This document shows, piece by piece, positions 1-9,776 of a stretch of 64,000 nucleotides of DNA. The position numbers and the translations under genes are program-made. The stretch comes from Nitzschia sp. DOCU1 (lineage: Eukaryota > Bacillariophyta > Bacillariophyceae > Bacillariales > Bacillariaceae), in assembly GCA_951394045.1 (NCBI GenBank), contig OX595987.1, positions 1,736,001 through 1,800,000 on the forward strand. The letters run 5' to 3'. Each line of letters opens with the position of its first letter. The first letter of the stretch is position 1. A model generated the notes under the pieces. That model did no database searches. It was not told the origin of the DNA and saw only the letters and a program-made list of their open reading frames with translations.

Positions 1-3000
1 AATGCCTAAACGACGCGATTTCCAAGCTGGAGAAGTCGCAGACGAAGTCAGAAAACGTTGCTGGTCAGGTTTTGATGCAGGCAATTAGTGCCCAGGGGCC
101 GAAGGGTAGCCAGGCTGCCGCGCTTCAAGCCCTGTTGGGTCCGTTGATGGCCCAAGCGTTCGGGTCACAATCTTCACCTACATTGCGCAGTATCTTGGAG
201 GGAAACCCAGGGACTATTGTTGACCCTACGACTAGTGTCCGTGATGCTGGCAAATTGATGGCAGAATGCCGCAAGGCTGCTTTGGTCGTTGAAAATGGCC
301 AATTAGTTGGCATCTTTGGTTTCAAAGATATGATGACCAGAGTTGTCGCCAAGGAACTTCAACCGGAATCAACGGAAGTAGCCGCTGTTATGACGCCAAA
401 ACCAGAAGCAGTCTCGCCGGACATGACGGTACTGGAGGCTCTCCAAACCATGCACGACAACAAGTTTTTGACGCTGCCAGTATGTGAGGACGACGGTGCA
501 GTGGTAGGTCTTGTTGACGTAATGGATGTGATTTACGGTTGTGGAGGTGTTGAGGGATGGCGTTCGGTATTCAGTAGTTCGTTGGATATGGACGACGCAT
601 CCGAAAATGCTTCAGTCCATAGTGGTCGCGGGTCTACCTCGGGTAGTGTCGGCAGATCGGTACGATCACGCAAGAGTAAAGCAGAACCTCCCCAGGACTC
701 CAGGCCTGTTTCCAAGCTACGCCCAAAGAAGCCATTGGTCGCATCTGCAAACGACACCGTTCTTTCCGTTACCCAGATGCTTGCAAGCAAGCGAGGCGAT
801 GCCGCCCTACTCGTTAGCGATGCAGGAGGCCTTGCGGGCATTTTCACCGATACTGACGTTACAAGGCGTGTGGTCGCGAAGCACCTTGACGCATCGACCA
901 CGGTGGTTTCTCATGTCATGACGAAGAATCCAACCTGTGTATCCATGTCCGACAGCGCGATGAAGGCCATGTCCACTATGATTGAGAATCACTTCCGGCA
1001 CCTTCCAGTGACCGACGACAACGGTGGGGTTGTTGGTCTTCTTGATATTGCGAAGTGTCTGAACGACGCAATATCCAAGCTGGCGAAGTCAAAGAAGAAG
1101 ACGGAAAGCACCGCGGGTGAAGCCTTGATGCAAGCGATGAACGCGCAGGGGGCCAAGGGAAGTCAAGCGGCTGCTCTTCAGGCTCTTCTGGGACCTTTGA
1201 TGGCCCAGGCATTAGGCTCGCAAACATCGCCGAGTTTGCGTACTTTGTTGGAAGGGAAGCCCGGAACAATAGTTGATCCGTCTACCAGCGTCCTCGATGC
1301 TGGCATGTTGATGGCTGAGCGGCGCAAGGCAGCCCTGGTTGTCGAGGACGGGCGGTTGGTTGGTATCTTTGGGTTCAAGGATATGATGACCCGAGTTGTC
1401 GCCAAGGAACTTCAAATGGAGCTGACAGCCGTATCGGCGGTTATGACGCCGAATCCAGAAGCAGTATCTCCGGACATGACGGTACTGGAGGCTCTCCAAA
1501 CCATGCACGACAACAAGTTTTTGACGCTGCCAGTATGTGAGGATGACGGCACAGTGGTAGGTCTTGTTGACGTGATGGATCTGATTTACGGTTGTGGAGG
1601 TGTTGAGGGATGGCGTTCTGTGTTCAACAGCACGCTGGATATGGACGACGCATCCGAAACTAACTCGGTCCATAGTGGTCGTGGGTCTACCTCGGGTAGT
1701 GTCGGCAGATCGGTACGATCACGCAAGAGTAAAGCAGAACCTCCCCAGGACTCCAGGCCTGTTTCCAAGCTACGCCCAAAGAAGCCATTGGTCGCATCTG
1801 CAAACGACACCGTTCTTTCCGTTACCCAGATGCTTGCAAGCAAGCGAGGCGATGCCGCCCTACTCGTTAGCGATGCAGGAGGCCTTGCGGGCATTTTCAC
1901 CGATACTGACGTTACAAGGCGTGTGGTCGCGAAGCACCTTGACGCATCGACCACGGTGGTTTCTCATGTCATGACGAAGAATCCAACCTGTGTATCCATG
2001 TCCGACAGCGCGATGAAGGCCATGTCCACTATGATTGAGAATCACTTCCGGCACCTTCCAGTGACCGACGACAACGGTGGGGTTGTTGGTCTTCTTGATA
2101 TTGCGAAGTGTCTGAACGACGCAATATCCAAGCTGGCGAAGTCAAAGAAGAAGACGGAAAGCACCGCGGGTGAAGCCTTGATGCAAGCAATGAACGCGCA
2201 GGGGGCCAAAGGAAGTCAAGCGGCTGCTCTTCAGGCTCTTCTAGGACCTTTGATGGCCCAGGCATTAGGCTCGCAAACATCGCCGAGTTTGCGTACTTTG
2301 TTGGAAGGGAAGCCCGGAACAATAGTTGATCCGTCTACCAGCGTCCTCGATGCTGGCATGTTGATGGCTGAGCGGCGCAAGGCAGCCCTGGTTGTCGAGG
2401 ACGGGCGGTTGGTTGGTATCTTTGGGTTCAAGGATATGATGACCCGAGTTGTCGCCAAGGAACTTCAAATGGAGCTGACAGCCGTATCGGCGGTTATGAC
2501 GCCGAATCCAGAAGCAGTCTCCCCGGACATGACGGTACTGGAGGCTCTCCAAACCATGCACGACAACAAGTTTTTGACGCTGCCCGTATGTGAGGATGAC
2601 GGTACAGTGATAGGTCTTGTTGATGTAATGGATCTGATTTACGGTTGTGGAGGTGTTGAGGGATGGCGTTCTGTGTTCAACAGCACGCTGGATATGGACG
2701 ACGCATCTGACTCTGCCTCGTTGCGTAGTGGTCACGGAAGCACTGCACGTAGTGAAGGCAGGAGCGTTTCTCGCTCACTCAAAGCAAAGAGCGATGGTAG
2801 AACAGTTTCAATGTTGCGTCCAAAGAAACCCTTGATCGCGTCGGATGAAGAGACGATCGCGTCCGTCGCCAAGATGCTTGCAAACAAACGTGGCAGCGCT
2901 GCCATCATCGTGAACAACGCTGGTGGACTTGCAGGGATTATCACTGACACAGACTTTACTCGTCGTGTCGTTGCGAAACAAGTCGACCCTTCGATGCACA

Positions 3001-4355
3001 AGATTGAAGACGTTATGACTCCCAACCCTAAATTCGTCGCTTCGACGGATAGCGCAATCGATGCGATGATGATGATGATTCAGAATAACTTCCGCCATTT
3101 ACCGGTCTCTGATGATGCGGGGGCCGTAATTGGAGTTTTGGACATCGCAAAGTGCCTAAACGATGCCATTAGTAAACTGGAAAAGGCAGGTAAACGATCC
3201 AGTGGCGCCGCCGAGCACATCCTAAAACAAGCCCTTGAAAATGCCGGCCAGGGTGGCGCAGCACTCCAGGCGCTCCTCGGGCCTTTGGTTTCGCAAGCAT
3301 TTGGAAGTCAAGCATCTCGCTCGCTCGGTAGTATCTTGACTGGCACACCGTCCACTGTCGTAGATCGCACCACATCTGTCCTCGACGCCGCTGTGTTGAT
3401 GGCCGCTCATCGAAAGGCAGCACTGGTTGCAGAGAATGGCCAATTGGTCGGTGTTTTCGGATTCAAGGATTTGATGACGCGTGTCATCGCAAAGGATCTC
3501 GACCCCGAGACGACGTTAATCGAAGAGGTAATGACCCCGAGCCCTGAAGTGGTAGCTCCCGAAATGACAATATTGGAAGCTCTGCAGACGATGCATGACC
3601 AGCACTTCCTCACTTTACCGGTCTGCGAGAGAAATGGAAAAATTGTTGGCGTGGTGAACGTGATGGACGTTATCAATGGTTGCGGTGGTGTCGATGGATG
3701 GCGAGCGGTTTTTGACAGCGCGCTCGAGATTGATGATGATGTTTCGGCCTATCACACGGCAGCTGAATCGGAACCACCGACAAAGTCTAGGGCTGCCCCA
3801 AGCACTCCCACCCGCCCGGCCAGAGACCAAAAGATTCTAGTTTCTAAAGATGCCCCGTTTGTGACACCTTCCAAGATCCCTGGCATCGGCAACATACCAA
3901 GCACTTTGGAGTTTGAAGAGGGAGATAATTTCGATGAAGGTGCTCTATCTCTGAACGATACTTTCCATTCCGACTTTCACAATGTCACCTTCAAGGTGAT
4001 TGATTTTTCTGGCCATACACATAGGTTGAAATCTGACACAAGAATCGAAAGCCTGCAAAAGGCCTTTGCAGACAAGGTAGGGGTCAGCAATATGAAACGG
4101 CTTCGATTCAAGTTTGTTGACGATGAAGGGGACGCTATCATGATTACAAATGATGACGACTTGTCGGAAGCCATCCGGATTGTTCGTGCCTCGTCCCACA
4201 CACAAAAGAGTGGGCCTCCGGTAGTGAAGCTGACTGCAGTCGAGATCGAAGATAAAAAGGACATTGACCCCAAGGTCCTTGCCGGCATTGGTGCTGCCGT
4301 CGCTCTGGCCGGGATTGGAGCAATGATAATGCTTCGTCCCAGGCGATATTACTAG
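1..4355 (+). CDS. CBS-domain/PB1-domain tail-anchored protein, 5' partial
   Basis: The frame is open from base 3, so the gene begins upstream of the window. The visible part encodes about 1,450 residues. It alternates two kinds of CBS pair (Bateman modules): at least seven complete pairs, plus the tail of another at the left edge (CLNDAISKLEKS). A PB1 domain follows (about 3985-4230, beginning VTFKVIDFSG and ending with the acidic stretch TNDDDLSEAI). A C-terminal hydrophobic helix (VLAGIGAAVALAGIGAMIML) before RPRRYY suggests a tail anchor. Known CBS-CBS-PB1 proteins of plants and fungi normally carry two Bateman modules, so this copy is greatly expanded. CBS pairs usually bind adenosine nucleotides and PB1 mediates hetero-oligomerisation. 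The role here is inferred as an energy-sensing or scaffold protein on an organelle membrane. Linkers between modules are serine/arginine-rich. Confidence 0.85.
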   Translation, partial: CLNDAISKLEKSQTKSENVAGQVLMQAISAQGPKGSQAAALQALLGPLMAQAFGSQSSPTLRSILEGNPGTIVDPTTSVRDAGKLMAECRKAALVVENGQLVGIFGFKDMMTRVVAKELQPESTEVAAVMTPKPEAVSPDMTVLEALQTMHDNKFLTLPVCEDDGAVVGLVDVMDVIYGCGGVEGWRSVFSSSLDMDDASENASVHSGRGSTSGSVGRSVRSRKSKAEPPQDSRPVSKLRPKKPLVASANDTVLSVTQMLASKRGDAALLVSDAGGLAGIFTDTDVTRRVVAKHLDASTTVVSHVMTKNPTCVSMSDSAMKAMSTMIENHFRHLPVTDDNGGVVGLLDIAKCLNDAISKLAKSKKKTESTAGEALMQAMNAQGAKGSQAAALQALLGPLMAQALGSQTSPSLRTLLEGKPGTIVDPSTSVLDAGMLMAERRKAALVVEDGRLVGIFGFKDMMTRVVAKELQMELTAVSAVMTPNPEAVSPDMTVLEALQTMHDNKFLTLPVCEDDGTVVGLVDVMDLIYGCGGVEGWRSVFNSTLDMDDASETNSVHSGRGSTSGSVGRSVRSRKSKAEPPQDSRPVSKLRPKKPLVASANDTVLSVTQMLASKRGDAALLVSDAGGLAGIFTDTDVTRRVVAKHLDASTTVVSHVMTKNPTCVSMSDSAMKAMSTMIENHFRHLPVTDDNGGVVGLLDIAKCLNDAISKLAKSKKKTESTAGEALMQAMNAQGAKGSQAAALQALLGPLMAQALGSQTSPSLRTLLEGKPGTIVDPSTSVLDAGMLMAERRKAALVVEDGRLVGIFGFKDMMTRVVAKELQMELTAVSAVMTPNPEAVSPDMTVLEALQTMHDNKFLTLPVCEDDGTVIGLVDVMDLIYGCGGVEGWRSVFNSTLDMDDASDSASLRSGHGSTARSEGRSVSRSLKAKSDGRTVSMLRPKKPLIASDEETIASVAKMLANKRGSAAIIVNNAGGLAGIITDTDFTRRVVAKQVDPSMHKIEDVMTPNPKFVASTDSAIDAMMMMIQNNFRHLPVSDDAGAVIGVLDIAKCLNDAISKLEKAGKRSSGAAEHILKQALENAGQGGAALQALLGPLVSQAFGSQASRSLGSILTGTPSTVVDRTTSVLDAAVLMAAHRKAALVAENGQLVGVFGFKDLMTRVIAKDLDPETTLIEEVMTPSPEVVAPEMTILEALQTMHDQHFLTLPVCERNGKIVGVVNVMDVINGCGGVDGWRAVFDSALEIDDDVSAYHTAAESEPPTKSRAAPSTPTRPARDQKILVSKDAPFVTPSKIPGIGNIPSTLEFEEGDNFDEGALSLNDTFHSDFHNVTFKVIDFSGHTHRLKSDTRIESLQKAFADKVGVSNMKRLRFKFVDDEGDAIMITNDDDLSEAIRIVRASSHTQKSGPPVVKLTAVEIEDKKDIDPKVLAGIGAAVALAGIGAMIMLRPRRYY
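541..2699 (+). repeat. Tandem near-identical 1,053-bp coding repeat
   Basis: Within the CBS gene, sequence around 600-1640 recurs 1,053 bp downstream almost base for base (for example 807-1001 and 1860-2054 encode identical peptides, as do 1178-1405 and 2231-2458). The unit is 351 codons and spans two Bateman modules and their linkers. Divergence is concentrated in the short Ser-rich linkers. The period keeps frame, and outer copies (left edge and 2700-3730) are more diverged. This suggests recent unequal crossing-over or gene conversion in the middle of the array. Confidence 0.9.
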
Positions 4356-4768
4356 ATAAGACTCCCACTATGAGTGTGTAATACTTTTTATAATTTGAGC
4401 ATAGACCAAGGCGATGTTAATAGTAGCAGGTAGAATAGACTCCCAATCTAAGACTTTTCTCCTTTGACCCAACGATGCAAGCCAACATAGGCAGCATAGG
4501 CCAGAAACGCACTCCTGATGGTGGACAGACAATTTCGCCACGTGGCCTCACAAGGTATTCGGGGTTATGGGATGCGTTTTGGGGGTTTCTGAGTTTCCCT
4601 CTCCCCCGACGACTCCACCACGATGACGCATTCACGCACTCGTCGCTTTTGGCGGGTCGATCTTCTTTCTTGTACCACCATTGTCACTGTGCAGAAGAAG
4701 GACTTCGAACTGCTGCGTTGATAACTTCCCTGTAGCTCATTCGGACATCGTAAATTGTCGTTTGCACC
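4356..4768. other. Intergenic, no gene seen
   Basis: The interval lies between the CBS gene stop and the next start codon, so it holds a 3' UTR and a promoter. Short frames here show no family resemblance and no splice-consistent extension. Confidence 0.6.
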
Positions 4769-5645
4769 ATGGGAACGAGACGAAGGACAGAAATCTTCTG
4801 GATCACCAATGTTGTATTCTTGACGCTAACATTGTGCGTGGAGAAATGTTTTGGATTTGTGTCTCTTGTTCTCGTGCCGCCATCAGTTCAGCGAATTCAG
4901 CCACTATCGAGTGACCGCTTCAATCGTGACCTTGAAGAACGAAGCTTGCGGCGTGCTCAGGGTCAGGGAGGCGGGGAGATGGTGGCCGGAGCTGTTCTGG
5001 GTACTCTCATCGCTGGCCCATTCGGTATGTCGTGTTTGGAAACTTTCTCGCTGTCGGCAGGGCTTTGTATTACGTTTGATACTCACCATGTTCGTTCCCC
5101 ACGTGTCCTCAGGGCTTCTTTTCGGTTCCCAGATAGGAGCAAACATCGGGGCAAAGAATGCACTAAACAAAGCACGAAAGGAGGAAATGGAACGGCTAGG
5201 GATCACGCAAGAAATGTTGGATTCGGCGGAACAAGTGGGCATCGCACTAAAAATGGCGACAGAGGGACTTGCAGCTACCAAGGCAAGTCTGGAAACGCAA
5301 CAATCTTTGGCCCGACGACTAAATCGTGATTCGGAGGAGCTTTATGAAAAAGCAAAGGCCGCCATGGCCGCGGGAAAGGAGGACGAGGCTCGAAAGTTTC
5401 TTTTCCAGAGAAATGCCGACCAAGAGAAGCTGGTAAAAGTTTTGAAGTTATGCGTGGAGGAAAAGCAACGCCTTGCAAAAATGGAAGAAAACATAGCAGC
5501 CATTGAAAAGAGGGCCCTGGAGATCGAATCACTACTCCAGAGGTCGGTCGGGGCAAAAGCGCGACAGGATGCAGCCTTTGGCGAGCTTTCTCTGCAGGCA
5601 GACGATCCTTTGCTACAAAAGTTCCGTGATCTTGGAATAGACTAA
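4769..5645 (+). CDS. Glycine-zipper, coiled-coil protein with signal peptide
   Basis: Two exons, 4769-5024 and 5113-5645. The intron is 5025-5112 (GTATGT...CCTCAG) and splitting a Gly codon keeps the frame. The product is about 262 aa. The N-terminus is basic then strongly hydrophobic (WITNVVFLTLTLCV) and ends near CFGFVS, which resembles a secretory signal followed by a diatom plastid-type aromatic cleavage motif. A glycine-rich segment spans the splice junction (GAVLGTLIAGPF joined to GLLFGSQIGANIG), a glycine-zipper pattern of membrane-inserting helices. The rest is a long charged coiled coil (about residues 110-240). I do not recognise the family. Location in plastid or another secretory compartment is inferred from the N-terminus only. 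Confidence 0.65.
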
Positions 5646-5694
5646 ATGGCAAGTAGACACACATTCTAATAGCAACCTCATGTGCAGCCGAACG

Positions 5695-8070
5695 CTATGA
5701 TTTCTCGACGCCCTTGGAGACAGCCTTGAACAGAAATTCGTACGCCAACGCAGTGACGAATGCAGCTTTCTTCGGGTCCATTGCCATTTCGACATTCTCA
5801 TAATAGTAAGTTGGCCACTTCTTCCCCTGGCCCTTCTCCCAAAGTAGCTTCGTCATCTTTCTTGCGTGCCCTGGGTGGACACGGCTATCGCGGGTATTCG
5901 CTGTAAGCAGTATTGGAGGATACTTCTTAGACGACTCGTCGACATTGTGGTATGGCGAAAACGACTTCATGAATGCGTCCCAGTCCTTTGTGTCTGGGTC
6001 TCCAAATTCGTCGATCCAACTAGAATCTCCTGCCATAGCTTTGAAGCGTTTCAAGTCGAGAATAGGTACGGCGCAGTGAACAGCCGCAAAAAGTTCGGGT
6101 CGCATCAGATATGCATTTGCCACTAAAAGCCCGCCAATGGACCCCCCACGAATAGCCAATGTCTTTGCCTTACAAATCTTCGAGTTGACCAGGTCTTCCG
6201 CAACTGCTATGAAATCTTCGCAAGTTTTGATGCGGTTCTCACGCGTCGCGGACTATATATCGCCAGTTAGAAGAGGAATCGTCGGCGTAAGTTTACCAAG
6301 CAGTCCGTTCTCGCTCACTTACCGTGTGCCACGTCGGGCCAAACTCGCCTCCGCCTCTTACGTTTGCTTCTACATAGACACCGCCCTTTTCAAGCCAAGC
6401 AATTCCGGTTGGACCGACATAGTGAGGCCCCACCGTCACCTCAAATCCGCCGTAGGCGTAGAGGAGCGTAGGATTCGCCTTGTTCAAAACCGTGCCCTTT
6501 CTCATCACGACAAAGTATGGTATTTTGGTTCCATCTTTACTGTAGCAAGAATTCTGAATGACTTCCATGTCGGCCGCCTTGAATTGCTCGGGTAGGGCTT
6601 TCAGCTTCCGCTTGATGTAACCTTCTGACCCCGTCCTTCGAATAACTTTCTTATCGTTGCTGTCCATGTTGAGTGCATCGGCAAGCCAGAGGGTCGTTGG
6701 CTCTATGTACCCACTGGTAGTCAGCCAGAATTCGTCACCCTCGTATGGATCTACTGCTCGAACATTCGCCATGCGGAATTGAGCATTTTTGTCCGTCCCC
6801 ACCATTCGCAGTTTGTTTGCATCTTTTTCCAGTTTGTAAAACTCAAGCCTTGATTTAACGCTGTCCATAATCGACAGTACGAGAAAGTTCTTCGTCACGG
6901 TATAGTTCTCACAAGTCACTCGCTCTGAAGGTTGAAAAAGGGCATGGTAGATCCTCTCTTTCGGCCCATATTTTATGAATTTGTGTGCGTTGACGTAGAT
7001 GATAGATCCTCGCGAGTATTTCTTTCCAGGTTCTGGTTCCCACTGAGAACGAAGTGTAATCATCAGCAAGTTCCCCACGAAATCAATCTCTGCATCCTCG
7101 GGTACGTCGAGTTGACTAAAGCCCGGGACAGCACCCGCCGCTGCCCGCTGTGGATCGTCTTCAGCTAAGAGATGCTCGTCTTTTACTTTCCGCACCCAGT
7201 ACTTAGTAGAGTTGTATGAGAGAGCACGGGTTCGCACTTCGTATATTCCTCCTCCTCGAACGCGCTGGTCGTCGATATAAGCTGAGACCGCGATGTCACT
7301 CTTTTCGCCCTCAAAAACAACTGGTGCATCCTTCACGTCCGTGCCTCTCTTCCACTCTCGAATTGTTCTGGGGAAGCCAGCACTTGTGAGACTGTCTGGA
7401 CCAAAGTCTGAGCCGACAAGCAGCACATCCCGACTTTTGTAGCACGCTCGCGTTTTCGCTTCCGGCAAATTGAATGCATCCTTGGTCACAAATGTTGATG
7501 TCAACAAATCAAACTCTCGAGTTACAACTTTGTTGGAGCCTCCTTTTGAAAGACTTATAAGCGTACGGGTCACCCTCTTTCCTCCATCTGACATAGGATC
7601 GCGTGCTCTGGGGAGAACTCGGCTCCCTCTCCAAACCCAAGGCGTGTTCTCTTTCTTCCCTAATTCGTCTACATCCAAAACTGTCGTCCAACTTGGGTTT
7701 GTGGTTTCATAGGATGCCATTGTTGTTTTTCGCCACAGGCCTTTCCGATTCTTACAATTAAAAATAGAAGCAAGTGAGGCGTCAAGTCCTGCTGGAAAGA
7801 CTTTTGATCGGCATCCCAAACAAATATACTCACTTTTGTGTCTTTCCAGAGATTGTACAATACATCGTTGCCGTCCTTATCCTTTCCCATTTTGCTAACA
7901 AAAGGGATCCTTTCATCTGATTCCAATGAGCTCAGTATCCGAGAATACTCCGAGCTACTCGATTTCGTTGGATCCCCGAGGGCTCTGAGGCACATTTTAT
8001 TTGCCGCGAGGGCAAACTCGATAGCACTATCCCCATCGGCTTCTTCCAAATTCGCGTAGGGATCTGCCAT
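5695..8070 (-). CDS. Prolyl-oligopeptidase-family (S9) protein, catalytic His not seen
   Basis: Three exons on the minus strand: 8070-7834, 7750-6323 and 6252-5695. Introns of 83 and 70 bp are both phase 0. The product is about 740 aa, the usual length of S9A enzymes. The N-terminal part matches the family beta-propeller region (W-R-G-S...). The C-terminal hydrolase domain has GGVYVEANVRGGGEFG, the nucleophile elbow GGSIGG (Ser) and the acid-loop context TRDSRVHPGHARK (Asp). The segment that normally carries the catalytic His (YENVE-GGH- in related bacterial proteins) reads YENVEMAMDPKKAAF, with no His. Known members cleave peptides after proline in cytosol or periplasm. This one may be inactive or use another residue. 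The 5' start is the first ATG giving a typical N-terminus. Confidence 0.85.
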
Positions 8071-8685
8071 CGTTCCAGTGTTCGTCGTCGGAAACCTAAC
8101 CTCGACGTCTACCAGGCAAATGGCGTTGTGCTGACTTCCTTGGCACAATCACAAGTCTTATCGCTTACTGGTTCATGCAGAGAAGAGGTGCATGTGCAAT
8201 GTTCAAGCGACTCTGTTGGATAGGCGATGATGGAGAGATAATAATTAGAGAGGAGGGCGATCGGCTCTCCATGCATGCCTTTCGCATATCTTTCGTGGGG
8301 GTGTGTGCGTGATATGGTGGCGGGAGGACATCGTGCCGATGACGGATGGATGGACATTTTTCTTGTGACCGGGAGAACAAAGCGTTATCCAAAGTGAACC
8401 GGACGACGAGCAGGCAAAATCGTTTCATTGACTTGACCGACTACTTCATACTTTGTTGCAGGAAGAAACTGTTTATTCGACCCAGTTGACTAAACCAATT
8501 CTGGTTCACGAATGGCATTTGTTCTGTGCTGCCGCAGACAGCACTACTAGAGGTGAAAAGTGTTTTGCTAGCTAGCTGTTATACCATCGAAGAATCACCG
8601 TCTACCGGTAGTAGTAGCAGCAGCGAGAAATAGACGATGTAGTGAATCCAGCAATCTTCCCGGTTTGTCACTGCCGCGATATCAA
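8071..8685. other. Intergenic, upstream region of the S9-family gene
   Basis: About 600 bp between the minus-strand S9 gene start and the 3' end of the FMN reductase gene. It includes a palindromic GCTAGCTAGC run near 8568-8577. No frame has recognisable coding character. Confidence 0.55.
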
Positions 8686-9459
8686 CTACTTCTGAGGAGC
8701 ATTCCTTTGCGAAGGACTCGTCCGAAAAGCGGGAGATTGCTCAAATGGATCCACTTTATCTCGATGACTCTTGGCAGCGCCACCCCACCACTCCAATTGC
8801 GAAAAGCATCGGCCACAATATTCCTTCCACTTGTCGGCATCGTCCAACGGCGTTCCACTCTCGTCCAAGACTTCTTGCGCCTTGGGAATATGAATCATGG
8901 CGGATACAGGCAAACAGCCCAGTTCACTCAGAATGGGTCTCAAGGCAATCGCTGCTCGTGTTCCACCCCACTGTCCCGCCGAGTACGAGACAATGGCACT
9001 CGGCCGAAAGGAAAATGTACTCGATCCAAAGTGGTTCAAGACATTCACCAATGCTGGTGATGGCGCATGATTGTATTCGGGTGTGATACACACATACACA
9101 TCGGCTTGTTTCAATATGGAATGGGCTTCCTCGAGAAACGGCGGCACTTGACTTGAGGCGTACGAAAAGTGTGGTTTTTCCAATAATGGAAACTGCCTTG
9201 GATCAATGGTTGTAACTGTATGCCCTCGGTCTTGCAAAATACCAGTGATGAAGTTAACAACTCTGGGTCCCAAAATGGGCCGTGGCGGCCCTAAAGTCCG
9301 AGTACTTCCCGATAGGAGTGCCACGTGCAACGCCCGTGTTTGCACCGACAGCAAGGCCGAGCCGCAAAGGAACGTGCACCATGCGGTTGCATGTCGTCGA
9401 GGACGCCGAAGAGTTTTCCCTACTCTTTTGGAAGTGAACGCAACCAGCAATGACATCAT
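8686..9459 (-). CDS. NAD(P)H-dependent FMN reductase-like flavoprotein
   Basis: A single exon of 257 aa. After a roughly 45-residue basic, Ser/Thr-containing leader that could be an organelle targeting sequence, the flavodoxin-like fold begins with HVALLSGSTR, the FMN phosphate-binding loop of the NADPH_FMN_red family. Further family landmarks are CITPEYNHAPSPALVNVLNHF (flavin-contacting TPEYN loop) and the SAGQWGGTRA segment. Members transfer electrons from NAD(P)H to FMN or small quinone/azo substrates. The C-terminal extension (about residues 215-257) is polar and not part of the fold. It is divergent to the gene starting at 9777. Confidence 0.85.
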   Translation of the reverse strand: MMSLLVAFTSKRVGKTLRRPRRHATAWCTFLCGSALLSVQTRALHVALLSGSTRTLGPPRPILGPRVVNFITGILQDRGHTVTTIDPRQFPLLEKPHFSYASSQVPPFLEEAHSILKQADVYVCITPEYNHAPSPALVNVLNHFGSSTFSFRPSAIVSYSAGQWGGTRAAIALRPILSELGCLPVSAMIHIPKAQEVLDESGTPLDDADKWKEYCGRCFSQLEWWGGAAKSHRDKVDPFEQSPAFRTSPSQRNAPQK

Positions 9460-9776
9460 CAGAGGATGTGGTGATACAAAGAGTGGTTGATGCAGAACCT
9501 AGTAGATGTTTTTGTTGCATCAATGGCGATGGCGATCTTCGTTGTCATGGTCGTGACACATCATTTTTGTTGTTGGAGGGAAGTCGATCGAATGACGTCA
9601 TTGAACTCGAAGTGGTCGGTTAAAGTCGGAGACACGGCACTAAAATAGTCTTGGCGGAGATGCATCGATGGATGCGATGGATGGATGTGTGGACGAAAAA
9701 AGGAAGAGAAAAAGTGATAACGACGACATCATTGCTGCTGTGCCACTGTCATTTCCTGCATAGTACTGTTGTTATC
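9460..9776. promoter_or_regulatory. Bidirectional promoter region with CRE palindrome
   Basis: A 317-bp gap separates two divergent start codons (9459 minus, 9777 plus). It contains the perfect palindrome TGACGTCA at 9593-9600, the consensus cAMP-response element bound by bZIP factors. In Phaeodactylum, TGACGT-type elements mediate CO2/cAMP responses, so a similar bZIP input is possible here. The assignment is by sequence match only. Confidence 0.4.

Noticed and set aside
533..2735. Antisense frames of 97-156 aa repeated through the CBS gene
   Set aside because: They recur with the 1,053-bp repeat and are mirror frames of strongly coding sense sequence with no domain of their own.
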